Of a stretch of DNA of 64,000 nucleotides, positions 34,952 through 46,362 are shown in pieces. Origin of the DNA: Betaproteobacteria bacterium. GTDB lineage: Bacteria; Pseudomonadota; Gammaproteobacteria; Burkholderiales; WYBJ01. Each line of letters opens with the position of its first letter. Positions within the stretch are counted from its first letter, which is position 1. Under the pieces are notes generated by a model. It was not told where the DNA came from. It did no database searches and saw only the letters and a program-made list of their open reading frames with translations. The stretch spans positions 1 through 64,000 of the forward strand of contig WHTS01000024.1 of assembly GCA_009377585.1 (NCBI GenBank), written 5' to 3'. The position numbers and the translations under genes were made by a program.

Positions 34952-35500
34952 TCAGGATGCGATGCCGACGATCGGGCGCGCGCTACGCTGCAGCTCGCCG
35001 GCGGAATGCGCGAACACCAGCGCGGAGCCTGCCGACTCGCCTTCGGCGACGAAGCTCGCAACAGGACCGAACATCTGCATGACCTGCTCGGCGTTGCAGG
35101 TGGGCAGGAATATGCGCAGCACGCGCGGATCGTAATAACGAAACAGCATCGGCTTGCCGTCCGGGCCATAAACGATGTTCAGCGTGCGCAGATGGAACCA
35201 AACGGTGCGCAGGTCGCATTGCGCCACGGCGAACGACGCCCAATGGTTTCCCCAGCCGTGCGCGATGACCCAGTCCGCGAGCTCGCTGTCGCGTTCCAGC
35301 TGAACCAGATAGGGCGCCACTTCCGCGATGTCCGGCGCAAGCTCACCATGCAGAAGGCATTCGAACTGCGGCCCGGCAGCACCGTGCAGGCGCTCCAGCA
35401 GGTTAGAGATGCTGGCGCCATCCAGGAGCGCGTACACACGGTCCCTGGGTGCAACCCAAAGCAGCTGTTTGAGCGCGTTCAGCGCTTCTTGCCCTAGCAT
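34952..35500 (-). CDS. DUF4123 T6SS effector chaperone/adaptor (Tap/TEC family)
   Basis: A 182-residue adaptor that in characterised systems binds a T6SS effector and loads it on VgrG. The hallmarks of the family are present: RVYALLDGA, ECLLHGELAPDIAEVAPYLV and the highly conserved LFRYYDPRVLRIFLPT. GGGGAG precedes the ATG. It lies 57 bp downstream of vgrG and 16 bp upstream of the helical unknown, in one transcriptional unit. In this family the cognate effector is normally encoded next to the adaptor, which marks the neighbouring unknown protein as the first candidate for cargo. Confidence 0.92.
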   Translation of the reverse strand: MLGQEALNALKQLLWVAPRDRVYALLDGASISNLLERLHGAAGPQFECLLHGELAPDIAEVAPYLVQLERDSELADWVIAHGWGNHWASFAVAQCDLRTVWFHLRTLNIVYGPDGKPMLFRYYDPRVLRIFLPTCNAEQVMQMFGPVASFVAEGESAGSALVFAHSAGELQRSARPIVGIAS

Positions 35501-35557
35501 CGGAACTCCCCGGCTACGACCCGATCGAGCGGCCGCGCCGCGTATCGAGCGGCCACG

Positions 35558-37642
35558 TCAGATCTCGCAAAACGGCGCGCCGCTTTGTGCGGCCTGCTTC
35601 AGCGCCACCGCCTGCGGACTGTAAGTCTGCACCGGCGGCGGCGCCGGCTTCGGCGGCGCTTCGTCCTTCTTGCCCGGCTCGCCGGTATCGGCCTCCTTCG
35701 CCGCCTTGGGCGCGGCCGGCGACGCGCCCGAGCCGCTGCCCGCCGAGCCGCCGCTGTTGATCTTGACGAGCGTGCCCAGGATGTCGACGCCCGCGGGCGT
35801 GATGTTGATGAAGTTGCCGCCGACCTTGAGCGAGATCTGCGTGCCGGCTTCGAGAATGATGTTCATGCCGGCCTTGAAATGGATCTCCTGGCCCGAATCG
35901 AGCGCGGATTTCTGCGCCACCTTGTACTGCAGGCTCTGATTCACCTTGAGCGAAGCGATGCCGGTCACCTCTTCGTTCAGATCGCCTTTCACCTTCAGGC
36001 TCTGATCCTTCTCGACCAGCTCGTTGCGATCCTGCTTGACGATGAGATGGCTGTCCTGGCCGATCCACGACAGGCGGTCCTTCTTGATGCGCACGTCGAG
36101 CTGCTTCTCGCCGTGGATGAAGATCTGCTCCGAGCCCTTCTTGTCCTCGAAGCGCAGCTCGTTGAAACCGCCGCCGCCCTCGGACGAATTGGTCTTGATC
36201 GTGGACTTGGTCTTCTCGCCCGGCAGCGCGTAGGGCGGCTTCGCCAGCCCGTTGTATACCACGCCGGTCACGATCGGCAGATCCGGATCGCCTTCGAGAA
36301 ATTCCACCACCACTTCCTGGCCGACGCGCGGAATGAAGAATGCGCCCCACTTGTTACCCGCAATGGATTGGGTCACGCGCGCCCAGCACTTGCCGCCGAC
36401 GCGATCCCAATGGAATTGGAGCTGCACGCGTCCGAACTCGTCGGTATCGATCTCGCCCTTGCCGACGACCATGGCGGTTTGCGCACCGTGGATGAGCGGT
36501 TTGCGGGTGAGCCGCTGGGAGTGGAAAGCCTGGTCGGCCTTGAGCGCGCTGAAGGTGACGCGGAACTCCGCCCCGCCGCCGCCGGAAAGCCCTGCCGTGT
36601 AGTCGTTGACCTTGAGATCGAGTTCGGCCGCGGTTGCCAGGTACTCGGCGTTCACCGCCGGGTCGTAATGCCCCTTCAGCTTGAAGCGGTAGCCGACGCG
36701 AAGCCCGCGCACGTTGCCGGCTCCGTTCAGAATACGATAACGGCTTTGGAGCTCTTCCATGCGCACGTTGACGTAAGCGGCGGTCCGGCCCGTGATGCTC
36801 TTGTCGCCGCCGATGTCGAGCCCCTGCGCCGTGTAGTCGTAGACTTCGAGATCGCCGTAGGTATGCGAGCGGGTGTTGGCAACGCCTGCTTCCTCGGTGC
36901 GCGCCTTGAAGAAGTCGTAATCCTTGTACCGGTACTTTCCGGGCTGCACCGAAGTGACCGCCGACCACTGGTCGACGACGTCGTAGCTCACATCACCCGG
37001 ATCCTCCGAAAAGAAGCGCAGCTCGCTGCAATCGGGGTGCAGCATGTGCGCGCTCTGCGAATCGGAAAGCGTGAGCTCGTGCTTGCCGTCGGCGTGGACG
37101 AAGTAGTAGTAGATGCCTTCCTGCTCCATCAGCCGGCTGACGAAGTCGAAATCGGACTCTCGATACTGCACGCAGTACTTCCACACGGAATGCGGGCTGG
37201 AAAGCTTGTCGAGCACGCTCCCGCCATAGATGTTGAGCACCTGCTTGATGATGTCCGGAACCGACATGTCGTTGAAGATGCGGCAATCGGCACGCCGGGT
37301 CGAGAACCACAACCGCGGCTGCAGCAGCAGCCGATAGCCGTAGCCGATGCCGGTCTTGTAGGCGGGCGTGCGCACCTCCCCCAGCTGGGAGAAGCGGGTG
37401 ACGTCGCCGTTGATGTAGCGCGGCGCCCCCGCGTCTTCGGTTTCGAAGACCAGCGTCGCGTTGGTGGCGAGGATCGATTCCGGTGCGATGTCGGCGCGCT
37501 CGCTGACCACCTCGACGCTGTATTCGAACAGCCGCCCGAGCTCCTCGCGGCCCGTGACCCGGGTCAGAACGAGCGCATCGGCGCCGAGCTTGGTCGCGAT
37601 CTGGGCGGCTCGATAGCGCCCGCTAGCTCCGCCTTCATTCAT
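35558..37642 (-). CDS. vgrG: Type VI secretion spike protein VgrG (TssI)
   Basis: A 694-residue spike protein. It contains the gp27-like N-terminus (ALVLTRVTGREELGRLFEYS), the base-hub region, the gp5 OB-fold segment (KWGAFFIPRVGQEVVVEFLE) and the beta-prism DUF2345-type domain, rich in VKGDLNEEVTGIASLKV-like repeats. The last ~55 residues form a Gly/Ala/Pro-rich tail (ASPAAPKAAKEAD to QSGAPFCEI) without an evolved effector domain. GGAGGGG precedes the ATG at 37642. The gene follows tssH after 168 bp and precedes DUF4123, the usual last position of an HSI-I type operon. The tail probably docks the adaptor or the PAAR-like tip. Confidence 0.95.
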   Translation of the reverse strand: MNEGGASGRYRAAQIATKLGADALVLTRVTGREELGRLFEYSVEVVSERADIAPESILATNATLVFETEDAGAPRYINGDVTRFSQLGEVRTPAYKTGIGYGYRLLLQPRLWFSTRRADCRIFNDMSVPDIIKQVLNIYGGSVLDKLSSPHSVWKYCVQYRESDFDFVSRLMEQEGIYYYFVHADGKHELTLSDSQSAHMLHPDCSELRFFSEDPGDVSYDVVDQWSAVTSVQPGKYRYKDYDFFKARTEEAGVANTRSHTYGDLEVYDYTAQGLDIGGDKSITGRTAAYVNVRMEELQSRYRILNGAGNVRGLRVGYRFKLKGHYDPAVNAEYLATAAELDLKVNDYTAGLSGGGGAEFRVTFSALKADQAFHSQRLTRKPLIHGAQTAMVVGKGEIDTDEFGRVQLQFHWDRVGGKCWARVTQSIAGNKWGAFFIPRVGQEVVVEFLEGDPDLPIVTGVVYNGLAKPPYALPGEKTKSTIKTNSSEGGGGFNELRFEDKKGSEQIFIHGEKQLDVRIKKDRLSWIGQDSHLIVKQDRNELVEKDQSLKVKGDLNEEVTGIASLKVNQSLQYKVAQKSALDSGQEIHFKAGMNIILEAGTQISLKVGGNFINITPAGVDILGTLVKINSGGSAGSGSGASPAAPKAAKEADTGEPGKKDEAPPKPAPPPVQTYSPQAVALKQAAQSGAPFCEI

Positions 37643-37770
37643 CGCTCCCCTCCTCCGACTAGAGCCGCACGCTTCGAGCAACCCGCAGCGAGGCGGGGCT
37701 TCAGGCCTCGGCAGCCGCTGCAGCGGCGCTTGTCCGCCACGGCGGCGAGCTTGCCTGCCGCCGCGACAGC

Positions 37771-37810
37771 GCGCGCCGCGCGCTCAATCGAACCAACGCG
37801 CGCCGCGCGC

Positions 37811-37820
<10 letters not shown>
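37771..37820. repeat. Short tandem repeat covering the tssH stop codon
   Basis: A 23-bp sequence ending TCAATCGAAC occurs at 37771-37793 and 37798-37820, 27 bp apart. The right copy includes the tssH stop codon and its last codons, so the gene end has been partly duplicated into the tssH-vgrG spacer. Confidence 0.85.
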
Positions 37821-40579
<2,759 letters not shown>

Positions 40580-40726
40580 TGCATTCTCCCTTCGTTGCGA
40601 CCCGGCGTTGCGCGCGGTCGCTGCAAGCATTCGTTACATCGTACAGCCTATGCGCGGCTGCGGCCTAGCGCGCTCACCCAATCGCCTTTCACACCCCGCC
40701 ACTTGAATTTGTCCCAAGGGGCATGG

Positions 40727-40909
40727 TTGTCTTCCCTCTCCCTTCGGGAGAGGGATCGAGGGTGAGGGAAATTATGCGTCATGCGCACGACTTCCCTCAC
40801 TTGCAGTGCGCGCATCGGCATGCAGGCCGATGCCGTTCGCCCGGCGCGGACCATGGTCCGCGAATTCCCGTGCTCACCCCCCAGCCCCTCTCCCGAAGGG
40901 AGAGGGGAG
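40727..40909. repeat. Four-hairpin composite repeat, copy A (tssG-tssH spacer)
   Basis: About 183 bp, nearly 90% identical to 55528-55707. In order it contains a 9-bp hairpin (CCCTCTCCC-TTC-GGGAGAGGG), an 8-bp inverted repeat (GCATCGGC...GCCGATGC), an 18-bp perfect palindrome (CGCGGACCATGGTCCGCG, about 40845-40862) and a final 10-bp hairpin of the CCCCTCTCCC type. No gene is visible in this 343-bp spacer. Confidence 0.9.
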
Positions 40910-40922
40910 TGAAGGCCGGCGA

Positions 40923-41933
40923 CTAATGACCGGCGAGCAGCAGGTCCGCGGCAGGCGCTTCGTTCAATCGCGTTCCAAGCCAGCTGGTCCATCCCAGGCG
41001 GCCGTTGTAGCCGAGCAGCAGCGGCGGGACCTGATCGGCCTCGAGCATCACGCGCGAATCCCACTTGTACTCGAAGCCCACGTAGTTGCGCACCCAGTCG
41101 CTCAGTTTGCGGTAGCTCTCGCCCCCGGGCAGGAAGCGTTCGTAATCGGCGAACGACAGCGGCCCCACCACGACGCGAAACCGGCTCTGCAAATCCCACA
41201 CGCGGGCGCCGGCGACCGCGGTGATGCCGAGCCCGCACACCGCCTCGTTGCCGAGGCGCGTGAGCAGCGAATCGGGCAGCGCCATCCAGTGCGCGACCCA
41301 TTGCTGAATTGCGACCGGCACGCCCAAAAACTCGCGCAGGATCGCAACCAGCCCATCGGCATTGCGCACGCCCCTTCCGAGCAGGCCCGCGAACGAGAGC
41401 TTCACCGCATCGGGCAGCGCATCGCGCCCGCGCAGCCGCTTTTCGGCCAGACCGACGAACGCGCCCAGGTAGAGCATGAAGCGATCGCGCTCGGAGCGGT
41501 CCATGCTCACCGCGGGCTGGGCGCGCGCCCAGGCGCGATAGAAGACGGCGATCAGGCGATGATGGAATATGTCGAGGAAGCGCACCAGGGTCGGGTCGCC
41601 GGAATTGCGCATGCGGTCGCGCGCGAACTCGGTGAGATGCAGCGGCAGCGCTCCGTTGGGGCCCAGCAGACCGAAAAAGCTCTGGATGAGCCGCGGCGGC
41701 CTGCCGTCCTCGCCGCGCACGAAAGCCGCGAGCGTGGCGGGGGCGAAGGCGAGCGACGCATCCTGGCCGAAGCGAACGGGCTCGTCCTGCGGGCGGCGCG
41801 CCTCGCCGATGCGCGGCTTGTCGGGAAACGCGCATTCGATCTCGCGCAGCGCCCGATAGAAATCGAACGCGTGCGGATTCTCGGCCAGCGCCTGGAACAG
41901 CGTTAGTGCCCTCAGTCCGGGATTCGTTGCCAT
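40923..41933 (-). CDS. tssG: T6SS baseplate protein TssG
   Basis: A 336-residue baseplate wedge subunit. It opens MATNPGLRALTLFQALAENP and contains the TssG-typical FDFYRALREIECAFPDKPRI, FFGLLGPNGALPLHLTEFAR and GRLGWTSWLG segments. It starts 22 bp after the stop of tssF. In the baseplate, TssF2-TssG binds TssE and TssK. No strong ribosome binding site is visible, in keeping with coupled translation from tssF. Downstream lies the four-hairpin spacer. Confidence 0.93.
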   Translation of the reverse strand: MATNPGLRALTLFQALAENPHAFDFYRALREIECAFPDKPRIGEARRPQDEPVRFGQDASLAFAPATLAAFVRGEDGRPPRLIQSFFGLLGPNGALPLHLTEFARDRMRNSGDPTLVRFLDIFHHRLIAVFYRAWARAQPAVSMDRSERDRFMLYLGAFVGLAEKRLRGRDALPDAVKLSFAGLLGRGVRNADGLVAILREFLGVPVAIQQWVAHWMALPDSLLTRLGNEAVCGLGITAVAGARVWDLQSRFRVVVGPLSFADYERFLPGGESYRKLSDWVRNYVGFEYKWDSRVMLEADQVPPLLLGYNGRLGWTSWLGTRLNEAPAADLLLAGH

Positions 41934-41955
41934 GGCGGCAGGCTGTTGCTCTTTT

Positions 41956-43830
41956 TCATATGACGGGCCGAGCCCCGATGATCGGCGGCCACCGCATCAC
42001 CTCCCCGCGTCCCGTGATTCTCAGCACGACCTCGACGAAACTGTTGAGCGAAACGTGCCGGCTCAGAAAGTGGCGCAGCACGGCGCCGAACAGATACGCC
42101 CCCATGCCACCCAGTGCGCTCTCATCGATCTCGAGCGTGACCTCGATGCCGCGGCCGAATGCAACCGGCCCCGGCGTCGGCAGCCGGCGCACGATCTGGC
42201 CGCAGGCCACGCTGCGCAGCCCCGAGATCTGCTTGCGCGACGACATTTCGAGTTGGGCCGCACACAGCCCGAGCAACTCGCGCAGCGCATCGGCACCCTC
42301 GCGCGGATTGCTGTCCACGAGCGATAGATAGTTCTGCGACAGCAACCCGATCAGCCGCCACGACGACTCGCCGGCCAGATGCGCCGGCTGCGGGGGCGTC
42401 GGCCCCTTGCGGCAGCGCACCGCCTCCACCGGCCCCGCCATTTCGAGCCCGAAATCGCCTCGCGGCGAGCCCAGCGGCATTCGCAACGGCAGATCGCGGT
42501 TGGTGCACAGCGTCTCGACGCCCAACTGGCGCAGGTCCGCCTCGAACGGCGCTTCGCGCGCATCCACCAGCGAGAGGAACACTTCGCTGCCGACATAGCT
42601 CGTGCGCGGCCCGGTGCGGCGCTGCTTCTCGGACAGCACGCGCGGCTCGCGCCGCAGCGTGAAGTAGGCATCGGACTGTGCGTCGATGCGCTCGTCGTAC
42701 ATCGCGTAGAAGGGCAGGAATTCGCGCTGCGCCTCGACCCCTTCGCCGTAGCCGATCACCGATTGCACGCGATAGACTTCGAAATCCATCGGCCGGGTGC
42801 GATCGGGCACGACGTGATACTCGGCGCGCGGCGTATCGGTGTGCATGCGATCGGCCCGCTTGGGAAAGAGATTGATCGCCGGCACGCAATGCAAGGCGAA
42901 ATCGTCCGCCGAGACGCTGTCTTCGAGCATCCGCTCGTGATGCGCGAGCGGTATGGTGAGCTCGAGCTCCGAGACATTGGCCTGCGCCATCGAGCGTTCG
43001 AGCCCCGAGATCGCCAGGAACAGGAAGCGGGCCGGAAAGGCGAGATATTCCTGCAGCAGCCGATGGCCCTGAAAGGTTCTCGGGCCCGGCGGCAGCAGCG
43101 CTTCGTCGTCGCCGAATCCGAGCTCGCCGATATGGTCGCGGGAAAGGTATGGCCCCACCATCTTGCGCTCGCCGGGAATGGACAGGAACGCACCCTGCGC
43201 ATCGGCGAGTATCGTTTCGTACAGGCGGTAAGCGACATTCTCAGCCCCCGCCAGGTACAGCGCCAGCGTGCCCAAGGCCAGCTGGTTCAGCTTGAGATTG
43301 GCGGTCGCGGCAAGGCGCAGGCGCAAGACCGCTTGCGGTGCTTTCGCGAGCGGCAGGCCGGGCGGCAGATCGCCCGCATAGGCCCGGTACGAAGCGCCCG
43401 CGATGCGCAGCGGCCACAGCGAGAGCGCGTGCGCGGTGCGATATTCGCACGCCGTGGCTGCCTCGATGCTGCGCTGTGCGGTGAGCGCGGATCCGCGCGG
43501 GATCTCGAACCCCTTCGCCAGCCCCGCCTCGGTCAGATCGGGCGCCACTTGCGCCACGATCATCGACGGCATCGGGCACAGATAGTCCGGATACACCATG
43601 CTCAGCAGCTGCTGGGTGAAGCGCGGAAATTCCGAATCGATCCGCAACTGCACCCGCGCGGTGAGGAACGCGAAGCCCTCGAGCAGACGCTCGACGTAGG
43701 GATCGGCGCATTCGAGACCGGAAAGCGCCAGGCGAGCGGCGATCTTCGGATACTCCTGCGCGAACTCCGCGCCCATCTCGCGGATGTACTGCAGCTCCTG
43801 GCCGTAGTAGTCGAGCAGCCGCGGATCCAT
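41956..43830 (-). CDS. tssF: T6SS baseplate protein TssF
   Basis: A 624-residue baseplate wedge subunit opening MDPRLLDYYGQELQYIREMG, the family signature, followed by EFAQEYPKIAARLALSGLEC and DPYVERLLEGFAFLTARVQL. The ATG at 43830 overlaps the tssE stop by one base (TGATG), which fixes the start and implies translational coupling; the longer upstream reading is rejected. The last residues run to 22 bp before tssG. No unusual features. Confidence 0.95.
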   Translation of the reverse strand: MDPRLLDYYGQELQYIREMGAEFAQEYPKIAARLALSGLECADPYVERLLEGFAFLTARVQLRIDSEFPRFTQQLLSMVYPDYLCPMPSMIVAQVAPDLTEAGLAKGFEIPRGSALTAQRSIEAATACEYRTAHALSLWPLRIAGASYRAYAGDLPPGLPLAKAPQAVLRLRLAATANLKLNQLALGTLALYLAGAENVAYRLYETILADAQGAFLSIPGERKMVGPYLSRDHIGELGFGDDEALLPPGPRTFQGHRLLQEYLAFPARFLFLAISGLERSMAQANVSELELTIPLAHHERMLEDSVSADDFALHCVPAINLFPKRADRMHTDTPRAEYHVVPDRTRPMDFEVYRVQSVIGYGEGVEAQREFLPFYAMYDERIDAQSDAYFTLRREPRVLSEKQRRTGPRTSYVGSEVFLSLVDAREAPFEADLRQLGVETLCTNRDLPLRMPLGSPRGDFGLEMAGPVEAVRCRKGPTPPQPAHLAGESSWRLIGLLSQNYLSLVDSNPREGADALRELLGLCAAQLEMSSRKQISGLRSVACGQIVRRLPTPGPVAFGRGIEVTLEIDESALGGMGAYLFGAVLRHFLSRHVSLNSFVEVVLRITGRGEVMRWPPIIGARPVI

Positions 43831-44339
43831 CAGCGCCTTCCCGTCTCGGCGACGGTGGTCTGCCCGCTCTCCAGATCGACGTCCGAGTGCAGCAGCAGGG
43901 CAATCGGCGCGGGCTGCGCCCACAGCTTGCACTCGATGTCGAACGAAAGCCGGTTGTGCGTGTTCTCTTCGCGCTCGATGAGCCGCGCCTTGACCCGCAC
44001 GCTGTGAGCGAGCAGTCGCGGCTCGAAGTCGAGGATCGCCTGGCGCAGCGCACTCTCCATCGCGCGCACGTCGATGCCCGAGGCGGTCGTGCCGGAGAAC
44101 GCCGGCAGGCCGTAGTTAACGACCGAGCCCGCCACGTAGGGATGGTCCTCCAGCGCCTCGGCGGTTGCCATCTGGGTGGCGTTGAACAGCCAGTTCAGAT
44201 CGCGCAGCGCCGATTCGCGCAAGCGGCTCAGGGTAAGCACCCGGCGCTCCGGCGGCTCCGTCTTCTTCTCCGGCTCGTCGTCGATCAGACGATCGAGCAG
44301 CGCAGGCTGCAAACGATCCTGGGGCAGCAGTTCGGCCAT
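43830..44339 (-). CDS. tssE: T6SS baseplate protein TssE (gp25-like)
   Basis: A 169-residue gp25-like baseplate component. It opens MAELLPQDRLQPALLDRLID (the expected LLDRL motif of TssE) and contains RESALRDLNWLFNATQ and SVVNYGLPAFSGT. The start at 44339 is preferred because upstream residues are Arg-rich and repeat-derived; an in-frame ATG at 44405 is a possible alternative. Its stop overlaps the tssF start by one base. It follows tagJ after a 314-bp spacer of repeats, so it may have its own promoter or be read through from tagJ. Confidence 0.92.
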   Translation of the reverse strand: MAELLPQDRLQPALLDRLIDDEPEKKTEPPERRVLTLSRLRESALRDLNWLFNATQMATAEALEDHPYVAGSVVNYGLPAFSGTTASGIDVRAMESALRQAILDFEPRLLAHSVRVKARLIEREENTHNRLSFDIECKLWAQPAPIALLLHSDVDLESGQTTVAETGRR

Positions 44340-44464
44340 TGCGTTACGCGCAGGACCGGTGCGCGGGTGCGCCAAGCGCCGCTCGGCAGCAGGTCTCGCT
44401 GCCATCGCCGCATCGACATCTATTGATCGTTCCGTATTGGACGACAGTCCAATACGGACGCGAC

Positions 44465-44623
44465 GCTCCCCTCTCCCCCCGGGAGAGGGGTTGGGGGTGA
44501 GGGACGAGCGTGACATGAAATAGGGAACGCTCGATAGCATCCAGAATCAGATGTTCGTCACCCCTGCGAACGCGGGGGTCCAGGCGAAACCTCGCTCTGG
44601 ATTCCCGCGTGCGCGGGAATGAC
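44465..44623. repeat. Repeat pair: CCCTCTCCC-type hairpin and composite dRS3-like element
   Basis: In the 314-bp tagJ-tssE spacer, a CCCCTCTCCC-type hairpin with TTGGGGGTGAGGG (about 44468-44506) is followed by a composite dRS3-like repeat (44552-44623, palindrome 44601-44620). Neither encodes anything I can support. The dRS3-like unit matches 26382-26453 over ~72 bp. Confidence 0.85.
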
Positions 44624-44653
44624 GGATGTACGACGAACCCATGATTCATCACA

Positions 44654-45460
44654 CTAGCTTGCGTCTGCAACGGGTTCGCCGATCTGAATCCGGCGCATGG
44701 CCATCAAGGGGTATTCGCCCGCCTCGGTCGCGAACATGCGTTGTCCGAGGCCATGAAAGCTCTCCGGCGACACCTGCACCCAGTCGGTCTTGCGGCCAAG
44801 CCGGATCGCGCCCTCGGCATGGCTTTCCGATCCGGGGTAACGCGTGGGAATCAGGGCCACGGATTCGCCGCCGTTGGCGAAGGTGAGACGGGCCGGCATC
44901 CAGACGAAATCGCGCAGGTCCTCGGGCGGCTCGACGGCGACGACGTGCAGGCGATTGAACGGAATCCAGTAGTACTTGCCGTTGACGATCGCCTCGCAGA
45001 TCGGTCCGAGGCGGCTGTCGGCATCGGCAATCCAGTCGAAGGCCTGACCATCGATTTCGCCCGAGGCGGCAGGCGCCTGCTCCAAGGCCTCGGCGCGCAG
45101 GCGCTCGGCATCGGCGTGGCGACCCTGAGCGGCCAGGCGCAGCGCCTCCACCATTCTCGCCACCCAATCGGCGGGATCGCCGAACACGAGCGGCGTCTTT
45201 TCCCCGGCGAACACGGTGGCGCGAAAGGCCTCGCAGTTCAGTGCTGTCCGATAGGTCTGCACCATCGGAGCCGCGCTTGCGTCCAGATCGCCGACGACCC
45301 CAAGCTGGCTGGCGGCGCGTTCCCATTGCCCCAGCACGGACAGCAGCTGGAACAGGAAGATCCGCTCCTTGGCGGCGGCCGGATTCTTCCGAACCCGGTC
45401 CTGCAACTGCGCCAAGGCCTGCTCCACGTTGCCTTCGCGCAGGCTGTCTTCAGCAGTCAT
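44654..45460 (-). CDS. tagJ: T6SS accessory protein TagJ (ImpE family)
   Basis: A 268-residue ImpE-family protein, which in P. aeruginosa binds the sheath protein TssB and helps ClpV. The N-terminal part is TPR-like (SLREGNVEQALAQLQDRVR, RIFLFQLLSVLGQWERAASQ). The C-terminal part has the family motifs FDWIADADSRLGPICEAIVN, YYWIPF and EDLRDFVWMPA. It sits between hcp and tssE, exactly where TagJ is found in HSI-I type clusters. No strong ribosome binding site is visible; a 295-bp gap from hcp suggests either readthrough or a separate promoter. Confidence 0.93.
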   Translation of the reverse strand: MTAEDSLREGNVEQALAQLQDRVRKNPAAAKERIFLFQLLSVLGQWERAASQLGVVGDLDASAAPMVQTYRTALNCEAFRATVFAGEKTPLVFGDPADWVARMVEALRLAAQGRHADAERLRAEALEQAPAASGEIDGQAFDWIADADSRLGPICEAIVNGKYYWIPFNRLHVVAVEPPEDLRDFVWMPARLTFANGGESVALIPTRYPGSESHAEGAIRLGRKTDWVQVSPESFHGLGQRMFATEAGEYPLMAMRRIQIGEPVADAS

Positions 45461-45755
45461 CCGCTTCCTTTTAGTTCGGCAGCCTCGGCTCGGCGAGGCG
45501 CCTCGAGCAGCCGCTGCGGGATTGCGTTCGCCTGAAGGGCGACGCAGGCCCGCGAGCTCTGAATTTTTGCGCTACCTGACAGGCACGCGACCGGTGACCG
45601 TGGCTTCGGCGCCCGATTCACGGTCACCCCGTCGGCAACTGCGCTGGCGCGCAACGCTCGAGTGTCGCGGCCAATCGCGCTGGGCGGCAGCGTGCCGACA
45701 TTCGATCGAGGCGGATAGGCCCGAATCGCTGGCGGCAGGCCACGCGGCGCGACGA

Positions 45756-46247
45756 TCAAATGTCCGCGTTCTTCGAGATGTCATAGGCGAGCTTGCCGCC
45801 CGAGGCCGTCACGCCCTTCTCGTTCTGCGTGAAGTACTCGAAGGTGACTTCGGCGAAATTCAGGGTGACGTTCTCGGTCAACCGGTCCTCGCCGCCGCTG
45901 CCGCCGGTGGACACGGACGACACGAGGCATTTCTTCATCGTGACCTCGATGTACTTCTGCTGGCCTTCGCCGGCCTTGCGGCAGGTGAGCTTGCACTCGT
46001 CGATGTGCGAGCCCTTCGCCACGGCGATCATGAGCGCCGGGGTCGCCTTGTCGACATACTTGGTGAACGAGACGTCCTGGAAGTTGGCCTTCCCGGCACC
46101 GCCGCCGCCGCCCGCGTGGAACGAGCCCGAATTCGACATCCCCCAACTCCAGGCCAGCACATCGCAGGCACCGGCGGCCTTGAACTCCTTGTCCTGGGTT
46201 TCGCCCTTGATCTTCGAGCCCAGCGTGATGAACATGTCGACTGCCAT
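45756..46247 (-). CDS. hcp: T6SS inner-tube protein Hcp (TssD)
   Basis: A 163-residue Hcp that stacks as hexamers to form the inner tube. It opens MAVDMFITLGSKIKGE, has the DVLAWSWGMSNSGSF strand pattern and ends in LNFAEVTFEYFTQNEKGV, as in HSI-I type Hcp. A poly-Gly loop (HAGGGGGAGKA) and several Cys are present. A GGAG precedes the ATG. A 295-bp gap to tagJ, without a gene, follows. The Hcp is unfused: no effector domain is attached. Confidence 0.96.
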   Translation of the reverse strand: MAVDMFITLGSKIKGETQDKEFKAAGACDVLAWSWGMSNSGSFHAGGGGGAGKANFQDVSFTKYVDKATPALMIAVAKGSHIDECKLTCRKAGEGQQKYIEVTMKKCLVSSVSTGGSGGEDRLTENVTLNFAEVTFEYFTQNEKGVTASGGKLAYDISKNADI

Positions 46248-46362
46248 GGGTACAACTCCTATGCAAATTGAGAATTAGCCGCCAAAAATAGCCGTCTTTT
46301 GCAGGCTTGCGGGCGGCACCGCTACACAAGCACTCCTGTCACGACTTGCCGCGAAAAACGCA

